Shown: piece after piece, positions 10,464 to 23,400 of the stretch
Layout: every line of letters begins with the position of its first letter
How positions within the stretch are numbered: the stretch's first letter is position 1
Assembly (NCBI GenBank): GCA_019279435.1
Contig: JAAALK010000289.1
Coordinates: 50,099,164 to 50,163,163 of the forward strand
DNA length: 64,000 nucleotides
Source: Zizania palustris
Taxonomy: Eukaryota > Streptophyta > Magnoliopsida > Poales > Poaceae
Direction of reading: 5' to 3'
Notes under the pieces: generated by a model
The model's input: the letters and a program-made list of their open reading frames with translations, nothing else
Database searches by the model: none
Told to the model about the DNA's origin: nothing
Position numbers and translations under genes: made by a program

Positions 10464-10759
10464 GAAGTATGATTTATTTCTAAAGATGATTTTGAACAAG
10501 AGCTCTATATGAATGAAAAATTGAATTTGAGTCCGATGATGGAGGGGTGGTTTCAACTAAAGAGAATAAAGAAGATGAATCAATGGATCTTTGATCCGAC
10601 AACCTATCTTATTTATTTCTCTCATAATCTGTGAAACTATGGGCTATTGTGTATTTGTGTTGTATTGTTGTTGTGTGGATGTCTTTGTTTAGTTTGTAAT
10701 GAATTATGGTCTTTGTGAATTTGATGTTATTGTGTGGTTGTGTGATGTTTAACAATTTA
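10464..10759. other. Intergenic, nothing recognised
   Basis: AT-rich sequence without a supported ORF, RNA gene or repeat boundary. Confidence 0.5.
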
Positions 10760-10925
10760 GGTGCTATTTGGTTCTTTAGTCCAAAAGTTTAGTCTTGTTA
10801 CATTGGATGTTTGAGTGCTAATTAAAAGCATTAAACATATGTTAATTATAAAACTAAGTACATAAATGAGGAATAATTCACAAGACGAATCTATTAAACT
10901 TAATTAATCTATTATTAGTAATTTT
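10760..10925. mobile_element. Partial MITE (half of a GTGTTTGGTTC-type element)
   Basis: It contains the usual MITE words (ATTTGGTTCTTTAGTCC, GAGGAATAATTCACAAGACGAA, CTTAATTAATC) that also occur in the MITE at 42876-43201. Only one end is seen, so it is a fragment. Confidence 0.55.
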
Positions 10926-11682
10926 ACCCATTGATCTAGGTACCCGTGGGTGATTTGACTGACATAAATTTGGATATAGTAGATTTACGGATTTGAGTAG
11001 TCGTTTATATTTATCTATGGTTTCTATCTTCTATTGTCTTGCAGGTATCAGACAGTTCAGGTACATGTTTGATTTAATTTCATGAGTTTTACCGGTATGA
11101 GTTTAAATAGAATTTATGGATTTACTTTACTGATCTGGTTAAAAAACATAAGTATTTCTAGAAGAGAGCAGCAAGCCAACAGAGAGAGAGAGCAGTGACA
11201 CGGGCTAGCACATAGCTGCTCAACTGAAAACCCTAGATTTGGGGGCAATTGCCCAAGGAATATTAGTATGTATATATATACATGAGAGAAGACAAATATA
11301 TATAAGATAAATTTTACGACATATCATAAATATTGTAGATCGTCTATCTATTTTGATCTATAGGTTAGGATTAAAAACGGTGACCTATTATCTCTTAGCT
11401 CTTAGGATACGAAGTAATAGGTCACCCTTTATTTTTTTATAATTATTTTTTATCTGTTAGAAATATAGTGCAATTTTTTAGAATTTTTCCAATTATTAGT
11501 GTCGATTTTTCTCATCACCTAGATTTCTAGGATTCTGTTTTTGTTGTTTCCCTCCTGCATTTAGCGGTAATTACTATTAAATACTAGCATGCGGCACATT
11601 CCTAATTTTGTTCAATATTCTAATTTTTCTTTTATTTTTCTCTTGCATGCGGTTGTTTGTTTTTATTTAAAAAATTCTGGCA
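10926..11682. other. AT-rich intergenic DNA, nothing recognised
   Basis: There are short purine runs (GAGAGAGAG near 11180) and a small TA run near 11270, but no supported gene. Confidence 0.5.
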
Positions 11683-12300
11683 AAAGATGATTAACATAAA
11701 CCGATCAATATCATTCAAAATTGAAATATAAGTTTGAAAAATAAAAACATTCCTAGAAATTCTTTTAAATACTAGGTGCTTCATGATGATTTATGGTAAA
11801 ATTTGTTTTCGAAAATATTTAAATTTTAGATGATTAGTATAAAACAATCAATTTCATTCAAAATTGAAATATAAATTTGAAAAAAATAAAAAATCTTAAA
11901 ACATATTTTTAATACTAGGTGATTTATGACGATTTACGGTGAAATATATTTTCAAAAATATTATTCATTCAAAATTGAAATATAAATTTTTTAAAAATGG
12001 AAAAATGAAAAATTATTTAAAATTATTTTAAATAATAGGTGATTTATAACTTTTTATGGTGAAATATATTTTTAAAAAATATTAAAATTTCAGATTAGTA
12101 TAAACCGATATGTTTCATTCAAAATTGAAATATAAATTTGAAAAAATGAAAAAAAAAATATTTTAAATAATTTTAAACACTAGATGATTTATGGTGAAAT
12201 TTATTTTCAAAATATTAAAATTTCATATGATTAGTATAAACCGATAAATTTCATTCAAAATTAAAATATAAATTTGAAAAAATGAAGAAAAAATTGTATA
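11683..12300. repeat. Tandem repeat, ~140-bp unit, about 4.5 copies
   Basis: The word CATTCAAAATT followed by AAATATAA recurs near 11712, 11855, 11966, 12116 and 12252. It is flanked by ATGATTAGTATAAACCGAT and by GGTGATTTATG..GGTGAAAT. Spacings are about 143, 111, 150 and 136 bases, so one copy is shortened. The unit is very AT-rich and the copies are clearly diverged. Confidence 0.75.
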
Positions 12301-12967
12301 ACAGAATCCCGCTTTTTCTGGGATTATGTTGCAGTCGTGGGACAACTTGTCACCCCTTCTAACCAGTCACCTAATTTTTTTATTTTATTTTAATTTTAAT
12401 TTTAATTAAAATTAATGGTTCAGATTAATTTGGAGTATTATAAATAATAGGAGCACAGTAACGTAACCCATGTATAAAACCTATTGGAAAAATAAAGAGA
12501 AGAGAAATATAGTCTAACATGAACATTACCTAAACAACTTGCCCAAGCTGTGATCAAAGTAGCATCACAAATATCAGTATACCAGGGGACAATTCATAAA
12601 AATGGTACCAGACATGGGCCGGAAGAAACCTTATACCGCACCATCATTTCGACAAAGCATATTATCCATAAACATCCACACTCCGTTTCATGTTTGTTAT
12701 ATGTATCAAAACCACACATTCCAGCATGGATTTAATCTCATGTATTAATAAGCCAATTTCCCATAATTGCCCCCAAGAACAAAGTTGTCCACTCGTTTTA
12801 AGTCACACGACAAGGTCCAAACGTGAACTATTTTGCATATTCACTTCAAGATACAATCCTCACGTTACAATTGCCACAATATTACACCTAACAACAAAAA
12901 TCTAAACACAGTAGGGGTTGCATCTGTTCCCAAATCAACCAGGTATAATATACATATCGCAACTCCA
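12301..12967 (-). other. 3' flank / probable 3' UTR of the small membrane-protein gene
   Basis: This lies directly downstream of the stop at 12968-12970 on the minus strand. It contains no ORF I can support. The exact transcript end cannot be seen. Confidence 0.35.
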
Positions 12968-14371
12968 TCACTGGGCCTTCTCCGATTCACATTTTGTTGA
13001 TGGTGAAACAAGAGTGCGCCAAAGGTACTTTCCGCTTGCCATGTCCACCACTGTCCAGAATCCTGTTTTCATAGCCGAGCCAACCTACATTTTCATGAAA
13101 AGTTCTTCCTCAGTCGACAAAAACTATGTAAAAGGCAAAGGGGTGAAGCCCATGACTATAGTATAACTTGGTTAGGAAATACAGAAAAGAATGAAGATGT
13201 GGCACCAGTGCCATTTCTTACATAAACTGGAGACTACAAATTTTAGGACATGGAAAGCACAAATCTCATACATCATCAACTATAAATCAAATCCTTCATT
13301 AGTACTTTCAATACTCCATGATATCCAGTATTATATACATTAAACAATGATCATTATGACATTCATAGGGAGAGGATCCAATGCATAACCACTAATTTAT
13401 GGTTTAACTTTAACCCTAAATCTAAGGAGTATTACCAACTAACATATTGACCCTGCACAGTTACATGCCGCTGTTAAAGTAATATTTGTTATCAAGCATA
13501 CAGAAAGGCACAGAAATGCTTCAAATCAGTTCATGTTTTGAGTATGATTGCTGATAAGTTGTATGCAACTAGTTTTGGACAGGTAGATCCAAAGTGTGTA
13601 TGCATAGACTGGAATAATCTGTGTTGTTTCCTTTTCAACCTCCAACCTCTAGAGAATCAGCAGGAGTCAATAAAACCGTATCGAATCATTTGCTCTGTTT
13701 GATTTAAGCCTGACAAAAATGAGAGAACAATAAAGCTGTGTATCTACAAAGTTGCATATTGCCATTAGATTTTTTTTTTGTTGTGCATAGGTCAATTATG
13801 TTCGTGATGAGGTAGTGCTGTGAGAAACAAGAGAATTTTGCTTAGCAAAACAATGTTTTTATGCACTAGCTACAAAGATGCTTCTGGTTTATCTGAAAAT
13901 CAGGAATTGTGGGGACAGTTCAAAAACACCTAGTTCCCTACCTTTCATATGAAAATTAGCCCAAAGACTTCATTTTTCCAATTGTATAAACAAAGTCTTA
14001 CTAGAATTGCTAACTTTTACATCTAGCAACAAAGACATGACATAATATGTGCATTGCAAGAAGATGGGGGTACCAGGGGGGGTGGGTCTCCCAGTAGCAG
14101 TATGATTAAAGCCTTAGTCTAGCAGCAGGATGGCACTTTTACAGAAGAAACGTTGGTGGTAAGCTAAGAATAGAGTTGAGCAACATGCCACCAAGAAAGA
14201 TTGTTTTTTTTTTACCTTGGAATGGAGGGGCGCGGCGGCCCTGGGAGATTCGGAGCCGTCGTCGTCGTCGTGGAGGAGGTCGGGGTCGGGTTCGGCGTTG
14301 AGGCCCCGGATGAGGAAGAATCCGGCGATGGTGGCGGAGAGAAAGATAAGGATCACCCGCAGCGGGCACAT
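12968..14371 (-). CDS. Small plant-specific single-pass membrane protein, 90 aa, two exons
   Basis: Exon 1 is 14371-14216 (52 codons, starts MCPLRVILIF, ends ..LHSK at AAG|GTAAAA). Exon 2 is 13084-12968 (38 codons plus TGA, acceptor TGTAG|GTT). The phase-0 join gives 90 aa. Residues 4-22 form one hydrophobic signal-anchor helix, an acidic linker (DDDDGSESP) follows, and exon 2 carries the conserved-looking core GFWTVVDMASGKYLWR near residues 59-74. I recall homologues of this shape in dicots and monocots, sometimes labelled methyltransferase-related, but the protein is far too short to hold a methyltransferase domain and I assign no activity. It lies about 2.9 kb from the end of the next minus-strand gene. 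Confidence 0.8.
13085..14215 (-). other. Intron of the small membrane-protein gene (1131 bp)
   Basis: GT donor at 14215-14214 and AG acceptor at 13086-13085 on the minus strand. The interior is AT-rich with poly-T runs and no supported ORF. Confidence 0.75.
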
Positions 14372-15901
14372 TTTCTTCCTCCTCCCCCGCCGCCCGCCGA
14401 CAACCAATCAATCGAATCGAAACCGAGATTAGTGAAGGGGAGCAGCCGAGCAGGTGGGCGGTGGCTCTCCCTCTCTCTCTCTCCCTTCTATTGTACCGTA
14501 TTTGGTTTGACTAGCTGCCGGCAGCACGCACCACCTAACGCCACCAGCTTCGTTCCTCCTCTCTTCCCTCTCCTCTTGGTCTTTGGGCAATATTAAAGTA
14601 ACAAATCAAGGGGAAAGAAGATGAACAGACACGACGGAGCTCGATGCTAGGTGGGAAGGAGGCGACAGGAGGAAGAAGAAGAAATCTCAAATCTCGACGA
14701 GGAGGAGGAGGAGGAAAATGGAATTCTCAAGAAAGGAGAAGAATTTATCCGTCGAGACAGCGGGGGAGGAGATGACAAACATGGCCGTGTCAAAACGCGC
14801 TCCGACACTCTGGGCCCGCATGTCATTCCCTTGTTACCAGAGCGAGACCGAGTTGTCTCTCTCTCTTTCATCATCTGGTTGAAACTTTCTTCTTTCTTTT
14901 TTTTGACCGGAAAAACTTTATTTTTCCTTCCTTTTCTCCACCGAAAAAAAAGCTTTATTTTTATCTGACAACAGGTGCCTCACATTTTAAAATAAATAAA
15001 TAAACGGGTGCTTCAATTCTTGATGGGGATCGAAACATGCAAGAGGAGCATGTATCAAAAAAGACATTTTTTTCTTACGAGGACTTGTAAAAAATTTTCT
15101 TCCATGACGCGTAGGAAATCAACTAAAAAAACGAGTCGTTTGGAAGCAAGATGGCCTTCTGGAAGATTGACCTAAAATTAAGCAGTACTAATTAATCTAT
15201 AGACAGTATCCCATTGCTGTTGCTGCTTTGTAAAGTCAACATGTGCACTGGATTAGTGGTTACCAACTGTTTATTCCAAAGTTTGTTAATTTGCAGCATG
15301 CATAATGGAGAGCACATAATTGATCATTAGCTACATAGATAGTTGCTCTTCTTGGAGGGAGGCCGGAATACAGCCATGCAGATCGTAGTAGTAGGTAGGT
15401 TTATATATTTATATATATATATATATTGATCCATCCATCCAAAACAAGCTTAATTTTATTTTTGATCTAAGTTAAGCATCAAGTTCATAGAAAACAATAA
15501 TATTAATTCCTCGATTAAATGAGCATCATTGTATCTATTTGAAATAGATTTTCATAGTTTGTTTGTTTGATATGATATATATTAATACTCTTTACTATAC
15601 TATAGGCTTGGCCAAACTTAAAACAATATAAAATATAAGCGTGTTTTGGGACAGGAGGGAAACGGTCGTTTGGCTGAATCGTTCTGCAAAGAAACAGACG
15701 GCTGTGTGATGGATAAGATAAACAGGGGAGGGGGTTAGTTGAGTTAGTAGCAAGCCATGTGCGAGCTAACCTCACCAACCTAAAACCTGGACTACATGTG
15801 CAACGTAAAGACTTGTTAACTTCTCCAATATATCATATAGTGTCCATATTTGCAAGAGAGAAGGCAAAAAGCTATCGACCGGCACCACGACAGAAGGTAA
15901 G
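14372..15901. promoter_or_regulatory. 5' UTR and upstream region of the small gene; otherwise intergenic
   Basis: On the minus strand the 5' leader has a GA-rich microsatellite (CT run 14466-14485 on the plus strand). A purine-rich block (GAGGAAGAAGAAG...) lies at 14650-14770 and a TA microsatellite near 15400-15427. I see no ORF I would support. Confidence 0.4.
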
Positions 15902-16195
15902 GTAGTGTTTGGTTATTTGAACTAAATTCATTTAAGACGGATTGATACAGATTATCGGAACATTCTCTCTAAACGTTGAATCATTCCATGCGATAAAAAC
16001 AAATGAATGAACCATGATATTTATAATTAGTTAAGATTAGAAGTTATTAAGTATTTTTAGCTATAAATTAATTATAATTAAATATTATTAACCATAACTA
16101 ATCATTATCATATATTATATATATTATCTCATGCATCTAACCATCTAGTGATTCGGGACTGTCTCATCCCAAATCAATCCATACAAAATCATTGA
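15902..16195. mobile_element. Candidate MITE
   Basis: AGTGTTTGGTTATTTGAAC at the left and ..ATTGAAACACT at the right give a short inverted end (AGTGTTT/AAACACT). The middle is AT-rich with MITE-like composition. No clear target duplication is seen. Confidence 0.4.
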
Positions 16196-17265
16196 AACAC
16201 TGTAAAATGTATCATCTTGTCTGAATTTATCGCATCGTATCGCACTTGTTGCTTCGTTTCTTCCAATCCTTTGTTCCTACGCACGACTTGGAAGGAAATT
16301 TCTATCTCCACGTGCTCCATCACTCTCAAGCTCGTCACACACCACACACAACTTGCACGGTTGCATTGGCCCAGTTGAGAAAGGGGGGCGGCTACTAGTC
16401 TTAAACCAGATGAATGCATGTGCATCGCACAGAGGCAAGCCCGGCCGATCATCCGCAAAATTTTCTGGAGATACGACAACCATAGCCAGTAGCAACCATA
16501 TCATATGCCTATCCATAACGAAAGGCATGCCAACGCTTGCCTTTCACAGCAACTCTGAATTTCTGCACAGTCACAAGTGACTAGTGTGCCCAATTAACCA
16601 TGTGATGCTGATGCCCCCACGAACAGAATAAAAAACAAAACAAGCTAGGCAGGCAGCCACTTGCACAGCACACATCACACAACTTTGGTTTGACTTTTGT
16701 GGACCAAGTGATGCAAAAGGTAAGCATGCAGATTAACAAGCTCAATACTGAACATGCATAAAGGAAGTGATTACTGGATGACAAGCGCCAACCAAAGGCA
16801 GTTAATGCGAGCAGCACTTGCCCCACAACCACTCCTTGGACCTGTTCTCCCTCAGCACTCAGCACAAGTGAAGCAACAAGGTCAGAGTGGAAACAACCAA
16901 CCTCCAGGCAAGCTAGACACCACCACATCCACCAGGCAAAGATAATATCAGCAAAAGCTGGCCCACTGAACCGATGATTTCACTGGTCACCAGTCACCAC
17001 AGTAATACTGTAACTAATAAGAGCAAAGTGCTTATGCACCATGAGTTCCCAGCTGATTTTGCATTGAATTCAGAAGAAGAAAAAAAGTGAAATGCGCCAA
17101 AACATCAGGTGGGAGGCCTAATGCAAACGCATGTTAAAAGGTAAGTGATATACTGAATAAAAGGGGACTATCATTCACGTTGAAGGAATACAGTCCAACA
17201 TAACTCAGCTCCCTAAACTCAAAGGAGGCAAGGAAGCCTTGGCTCGACATTGCATTCTATATGTT
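16196..17265. other. Region downstream of the NST1-like gene, no gene recognised
   Basis: It probably includes the 3' UTR of the minus-strand gene ending at 17266. The short open frames on both strands have no recognisable domains. Confidence 0.4.
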
Positions 17266-17404
17266 CTATGTTGTCTCTTTTTGATTGAATGACCAAACTG
17301 ACTGTACATCAGGATTAGTTGAAAAAAAGCCCCCACCAACATGTGCCTCAGTTGGAGAGAAAATCTTACTAGCTTCCTGGGGTCCATTCAGCACCAGTGC
17401 ATCC
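17266..17404 (-). other. NST1-like terminal exon 3
   Basis: Acceptor TTTGTGCAG|GGATGC at 17405. The first base completes the Lys codon left by exon 2, then 45 codons end ..PDVQSVWSFNQKETT-stop. The C-terminal PDVQS-W motif is typical of this plant family (from memory). Confidence 0.78.
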
Positions 17405-20400
17405 CTGCACAAATCATAACCAAACAAAGTCTTTAGTTTTCATCAATTTCACTTTACCAAACAGGCATGACAGTTCCAGGAAAATGAACATTCCTGTTTT
17501 AGATAATACATGGTTACTCCCTCCATGTATTATGTTTTAGTTTTGTCCTAAGTCAAACTTATCTAACTTTAACCATGTTTAGACAACATCAAATTAGTCT
17601 CAAATCTACCATGAAATATGTTTTGACGGTATATTTATTTGGTATTGTAGATGTTAATTTATTGTTCTATAAACTTAGTCAAAGTTAGCGATGCTTCACT
17701 TAAGACAAAACTAAAACATCTTACAAATTACAATATGGAACAAAGGGAGTAATTAATAGATGCAAATAAAATGGAGCCATCAGTTGCAGCAAACAGATTA
17801 TTATTTGTTGCTAGAAACCTATAACAACATTTTAAATGGCAAACACATGTCGAACAAAGTCATGATCCACTACTTAACTGCACCATTCAACATAGACCTT
17901 GTGAAATTGCAGTTTAGTCAACTATAAAACACAAAGGGCACAAGCCAAAGGTGAGGGAAAGGGGGTAAAGAAAATGGATTTATAAAAGGAAAATGTGAAG
18001 TTCCAAGCTAGCAACTTACACAACTCAATTATTTGAGAATAAATATGTTATGAAAGGTCAGGCCATGTAAATGTGCTTTGACTTGACAGTTCACAATGCA
18101 ATCTGACGTGAGGTACTGGTAGTCTGGTAAGGCATTTATCAGCATCATACTATCATAAAATGCTTGTAAAAATCCCAGACGAATATTATCTATTGAAGAC
18201 CAATAGCCAAACACAAAATGATCAAAGATGAATATCTACCGATGAGCAGGGCAGCTGACATTTTTACTATTATCTAAATCCTTGTATCTCTATTTGGCCC
18301 ACCAGAGCAGCACAGGTAAAGAAAAAATGGTGAATTTATCTGCAGTGTCAAGTGATGGTGGCAACAATAATCAGAAAAGTATCCACTTTAGCATATTATT
18401 GGAAACCCTTGTAGCTCACCTGGACAATGCATAGAACCCACATCTGACCTAGTAATTCCATATAGTAGTGTAAGTAGTGCTTAACCAACCATAGTCATTC
18501 ATGACGCTTGTCATGTAAATACTACCAACGGCCTTAAGTTAAATCCAGAAGATAATGGTCCAAATAAAACGTTTTAATTTGTTATTGCAAATATAATGGG
18601 TGATAACATATAAAACAAAACCTCCCAAAAATAGTGCCCCAAGGTTTAAAAAATAATTTCTTAGATCTAATAACTAAAGCCCAGGGTGCTACCAGAGCCC
18701 CACCATTTATAGGTTGTGGAGACATTTACTACATAAGAGGGCATATTTACAATCACGGGATGTATTCACTATTTCCTACTTTGTGGAATGCAAGTAAAGT
18801 TGTGGAACCAGGGCGCTAGTAGTGCCCTAGGTTCTAGTTAGCATGACCGCATAATTTCTTTACATGGTTCCCAAGGGGACACCTTGACCCCCAGAAAAAA
18901 CAACCCAGTCAAAAAACAAGCAGTTTTTTAGGAGTGAAAATTGAACAAATGGCAGGTCTCTTTATTTGAAGGACAGTGCGTCTGATAACATGAAAAATAG
19001 CTACAATTGTTAGATATATTGAGCAGATAAACCCATTACATCGTTTGATCATATTTTCTCAACTTACATGACAACAGTTCATATGCCTGATTTTGTTAAC
19101 TCTGACAGAGACCTACCCATCAAATTGTACATCCAACCATAAAAGCTAACTTTGTTAAGGGTGCGTTTGGTTCTACTTTTAAAATCTGCTTCTGCTGCGA
19201 AAAAGCAGAAGCTGAATCAAACGGGTTTATCAAAACTGCTTATGCTGTGAAAAAGCAGCTTTTTTCTAGTACAAATTTGGAAGCAGCCTGGACCCTGCTT
19301 TTCTGCTTTTGCTTTTATGCTTTTCTAATTTTTAGTACAGATTAAATAATATGAATTTGTTAGAGTCGGAATTGTGTATCACCGTAGAGGGGCCAAGGAC
19401 GCAAGGCAGAAGGCAGGCTTGAGCCCAGGCCCTGTGTGAGCCTTGTAAAGAATTCGGTTAGGATTCTGGTATTCCAGATAACAGAATTGGGTTGTACAAG
19501 AGTCTATAAATACTTTGAGTACTTATGGGAATAAAGGCAAGCAGAATTCAGTTCAATCACTTCCTCCTATTCTTCGGCTCCTCCCCCTCTTGCTCCTATT
19601 CTCTCATCCCTTTCTCCCTACCGCCAGAACCCAAGAAAGCATCCTGGAACCCCCTGGTTCCAGGCGTCCCGGGAGCAGGCCAGGTCCCAGCCACTCCTAC
19701 CCCTTGCGCTCTCAACCGGCAACCCACCACAACTTGGTATCAGAGCAAAGAACAGAACCAAGAACCATGTCTTCAGGAAGTATGGATGCCTCTACAACCA
19801 CAGGTGAAGGGGCCATGGAAAAACTCCAGCAAGATTTGGCCGCCATGTTAAAGATTGTCTCAACATTGGCATCGAAGGCGGATTTGGCAGAATTGAACCG
19901 CGCCGTAGCAGTGGCCACCGCAAGGGTTAATTCGCTGGAGCAGCAGGTTGGTGGCAATACAACCGGAGCATCGCCAGTATTGCCAAGATGGGGAGGTGAC
20001 GGTATCTTACCACCACCGAACCGATCTCCAAGGAATAACCTGCAGCAAAATCAAGCCAACAATGGGTCACCAGAGGCGCCAACTTCAGGAGGGATTCCAC
20101 GTTTTTACAAACTGGAGTTTCCAAGATTTGATGGCAAAAGTGATCCCCTAAATTGGCTGAACCACTGCGAACAATTTTTTCGGGGACAGCGTACCGACGA
20201 GGGTGATCGTGTCTGGTTGGCAACGTATCACCTCACGGATACAGCCCAGGAATGGTATTACCACTATGAACATAATCATGGTCCGCCCAATTGGGAGACA
20301 TTCAAGACTCTCTGCCATGTCCGTTTTGGGCCAGCAGTCCGCAGCAATCCCCTGGGAGAGCTTAAACGGTTGTCCCAAACCGACTCAGTGGAGAAATATA

Positions 20401-23400
20401 TGGAAAGATTCTTGGCATTGGCTAGCCATCTCAATGATCCCCTCTCAGAACGCCAACAGGTGCAACTGTTTATAGCTGGCTTGCAGGAGGACATTGGGGT
20501 GGATGTTGAATTGCAGAGACCCACCAATATGCAGGAAGCAATGAGTATCGCCCGGGCATATGAAAAGAAATCAGCCCGACAAATCAGCACACGGGGAACA
20601 CCAAGGACAGTTTTCAAAAACAATGTGGCCGCACCAACAGGGGAGGCACCCCAACGACAACTCCGCAGATTTTCCCCAGAAGAGCTAGCGGAACGAAGAA
20701 AGTTGGGGCTGTGTTATAATTGCGATGAGAAATTTGTCCGGGGACATAAATGTGCTCGATTGTTTTATATCGAGTGTGTGAGCGATGAGGCTACAGAATG
20801 GGAATTGCTCGAGGAGCAGGAGAGCGAGCCTCATATCTCGCTAAACGCACTCTCGGGTATTGGGGGCGGAAATACGATGAGGTTGCTGGTCCGTCTCTCA
20901 GGAGGAGTTTCGTTGACAGCCTTGGTCGACTCTGGATCCACACACAATTTTATCCACGCTCAATCAGCACAGCAACTGGGGCTCACCTTAGAGCCCGTAC
21001 GGCAAGGATTGCGTGTGGTGGTGGCAAACGGAGATCGTTTGGACAGCCCGGGACGTTGTCGAAATCTTCAATTAGACATTGGTGGCGAGTTTTTCAGAGT
21101 GGACTGTTTTGCCCTGGAATTATATACAGTGGACATCATTCTTGGCACGCAATGGCTCTGTACTCTTGGTCCGATACTATGGGATTTTGTTAACATGAGG
21201 ATGGCCATCTGGAGGAACACTACGGGGATAACTAGAGAAGTAACCCTATCTGGAATTACGGAGAACAGACCAGCCTGTTGTGCTGTTCTTAGTAACAATG
21301 AGTTGCTGCAGCCCCTGCTTACCGAGTTCCGCACGCTGTTCGCAGAACCACAGGGGCTACCACCGGCAAGAATTTTTGATCATCGAATTCATTTGAAACC
21401 AGGAACGGAGCCGATTGCAGTACGACCATACCGATATCCACAATTGCAGAAGGATGAGCTGGAAAAACAATGCACAGCAATGCTGAAACAAGGGATTATA
21501 CGACCCAGCACATCTGCTTTCTCCTCTCCAGTGCTATTAGTTCGGAAACAAGACGGATCCTGGCGGTTTTGTGTGGATTACCGCGCACTAAACGCAGCAA
21601 CCTCCAAGGATAAATTTCCTATTCCTATGGTGGAGGAGCTGCTAGACGAGCTCCATGGCGCTAAATTTTTTTCAAAGCTCGATCTTCGCTCCGGCTACCA
21701 TCAGGTCCGCATGAACACAGCAGACGTTCATATGACTGCTTTTCGGACCCACCAAGGGCATTTTGAATTCCTGGTTCTTCCTTTCGGACTGACCAATGCC
21801 CCGGCCACATTCCAGGCACTAATGAATACAGTGTTAGAACCTTTCCTACGCAGATTCGTATTGGTTTTCTTTGATGACATACTAATCTACAGTCGAACGT
21901 GGTCAGAACACTTGCAGCATCTCCGGGCAGTATTGACTGCATTACGGACTAACCAATTGGTTTTGAAGGAATCAAAGTGCAGTTTTGGTAAACAACAGGT
22001 GGGGTATTTGGGTCATGTTGTGTCCGCTAGTGGAGTGGCTATGGATCAACAGAAAGTTGAGGCTATCAGAGAGTGGCCTACACCTCGTTCCCCACGGACT
22101 GTCCGTGCTTTTTTGGGACTTGCAGGATACTATAGAAAGTTTATCCAGAATTATGGGCTCATTGCAGCACCATTATCAGCACTACTCAAGAAGGAGGCGT
22201 TTCGGTGGTCACCAGAAGCAGAGGCAGCCTTCCAAGCCCTTAAAGATGCCTTATCATCCTCACCAGTTCTACAACTGCCAGAATTCACAAAATCGTTTAT
22301 TGTTGAATGTGATGCATCAGGTTCAGGAATTGGGGCTGTTCTTCATCAAGGCAAAGGGGCGCTGGCTTTCTTCAGCAAACCCTTAACACCTCGACACAAT
22401 GGTCTTGCTGCCTATGAACGGGAGTTGATAGGTTTGGTACAAGCAGTGCGCCATTGGAGGGCGTATCTTTGGGGGAGGCAATTCATAGTACGCACTGATC
22501 ATTACAGCTTGAAATTCTTGCTAGATCAGCGCCTCGCCACGATTCCACAACATCGTTGGGTGAGCAAGTTGATGGGATTCGATTTTACGGTTGAGTTCAA
22601 GTCAGGACGCCATAATGTTGTAGCTGATGCATTGTCTCGCCGCGAGGGGGGCATTGAATCAGCTGCTATGGCAATTTCAGGGCCATCATTTGACATTTTT
22701 GATTGCCTAAGGCAGGAAGTTGAGAGTGAAGATAGTCTCCGTTCTCTTCGAGATGAGATTTTGGCAGGAGGGCGGAGCACATCATGGAGTTTCACGGATG
22801 GGCTGATTCTGAAAGATGGCAGGATATATGTCCCAGTTTCGTCCCCCAATCTACAGGCTATATTAGGTGCAGCTCACATGGGTCATGAAGGGGTGGAACG
22901 CACATTGCATCGTTTGCGAACAGATTTCTCTGTCCCAGATGCTAAGAAGATGGTGCAGGATTTTGTGCGTGCATGTGCAATATGTCAAAAGAACAAAACT
23001 GAGCATCTCCACCCAGCAGGGTTGCTGCAACCGCTGCATGTTCCAGCTCGGGTTTGGGAGGATGTTGCAATGGATTTCATTGAGGGGTTGCCCAGGATTC
23101 ATGGGAAATCAGTCATACTCACAGTAGTTGACAGATTATCCAAATATGCACATTTTTTGGCCCTAGGACATCCCTACACTGCAACTTCGGTGGCACAGGT
23201 GTTCTTCAATGAGATAGTACGCCTTCATGGTATTCCCAGCTCCATTGTCAGTGATAGGGACACGGTCTTCACAAGTACGTTCTGGAAGGAACTTTTTCGA
23301 CTATCAGGAGTAAAGCTAAATCTCAGTTCTGCGTTCCACCCACAAAGTGATGGTCAGTCCGAAGCAGCAAACCGGGTAATTGGAATGTATCTCCGTTGTC

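Noticed and set aside
14651..14968. Glu-rich plus-strand ORF upstream of the small membrane-protein gene
   Set aside because: It is a purine-rich simple sequence in the presumed promoter region, with no domain or splice support.
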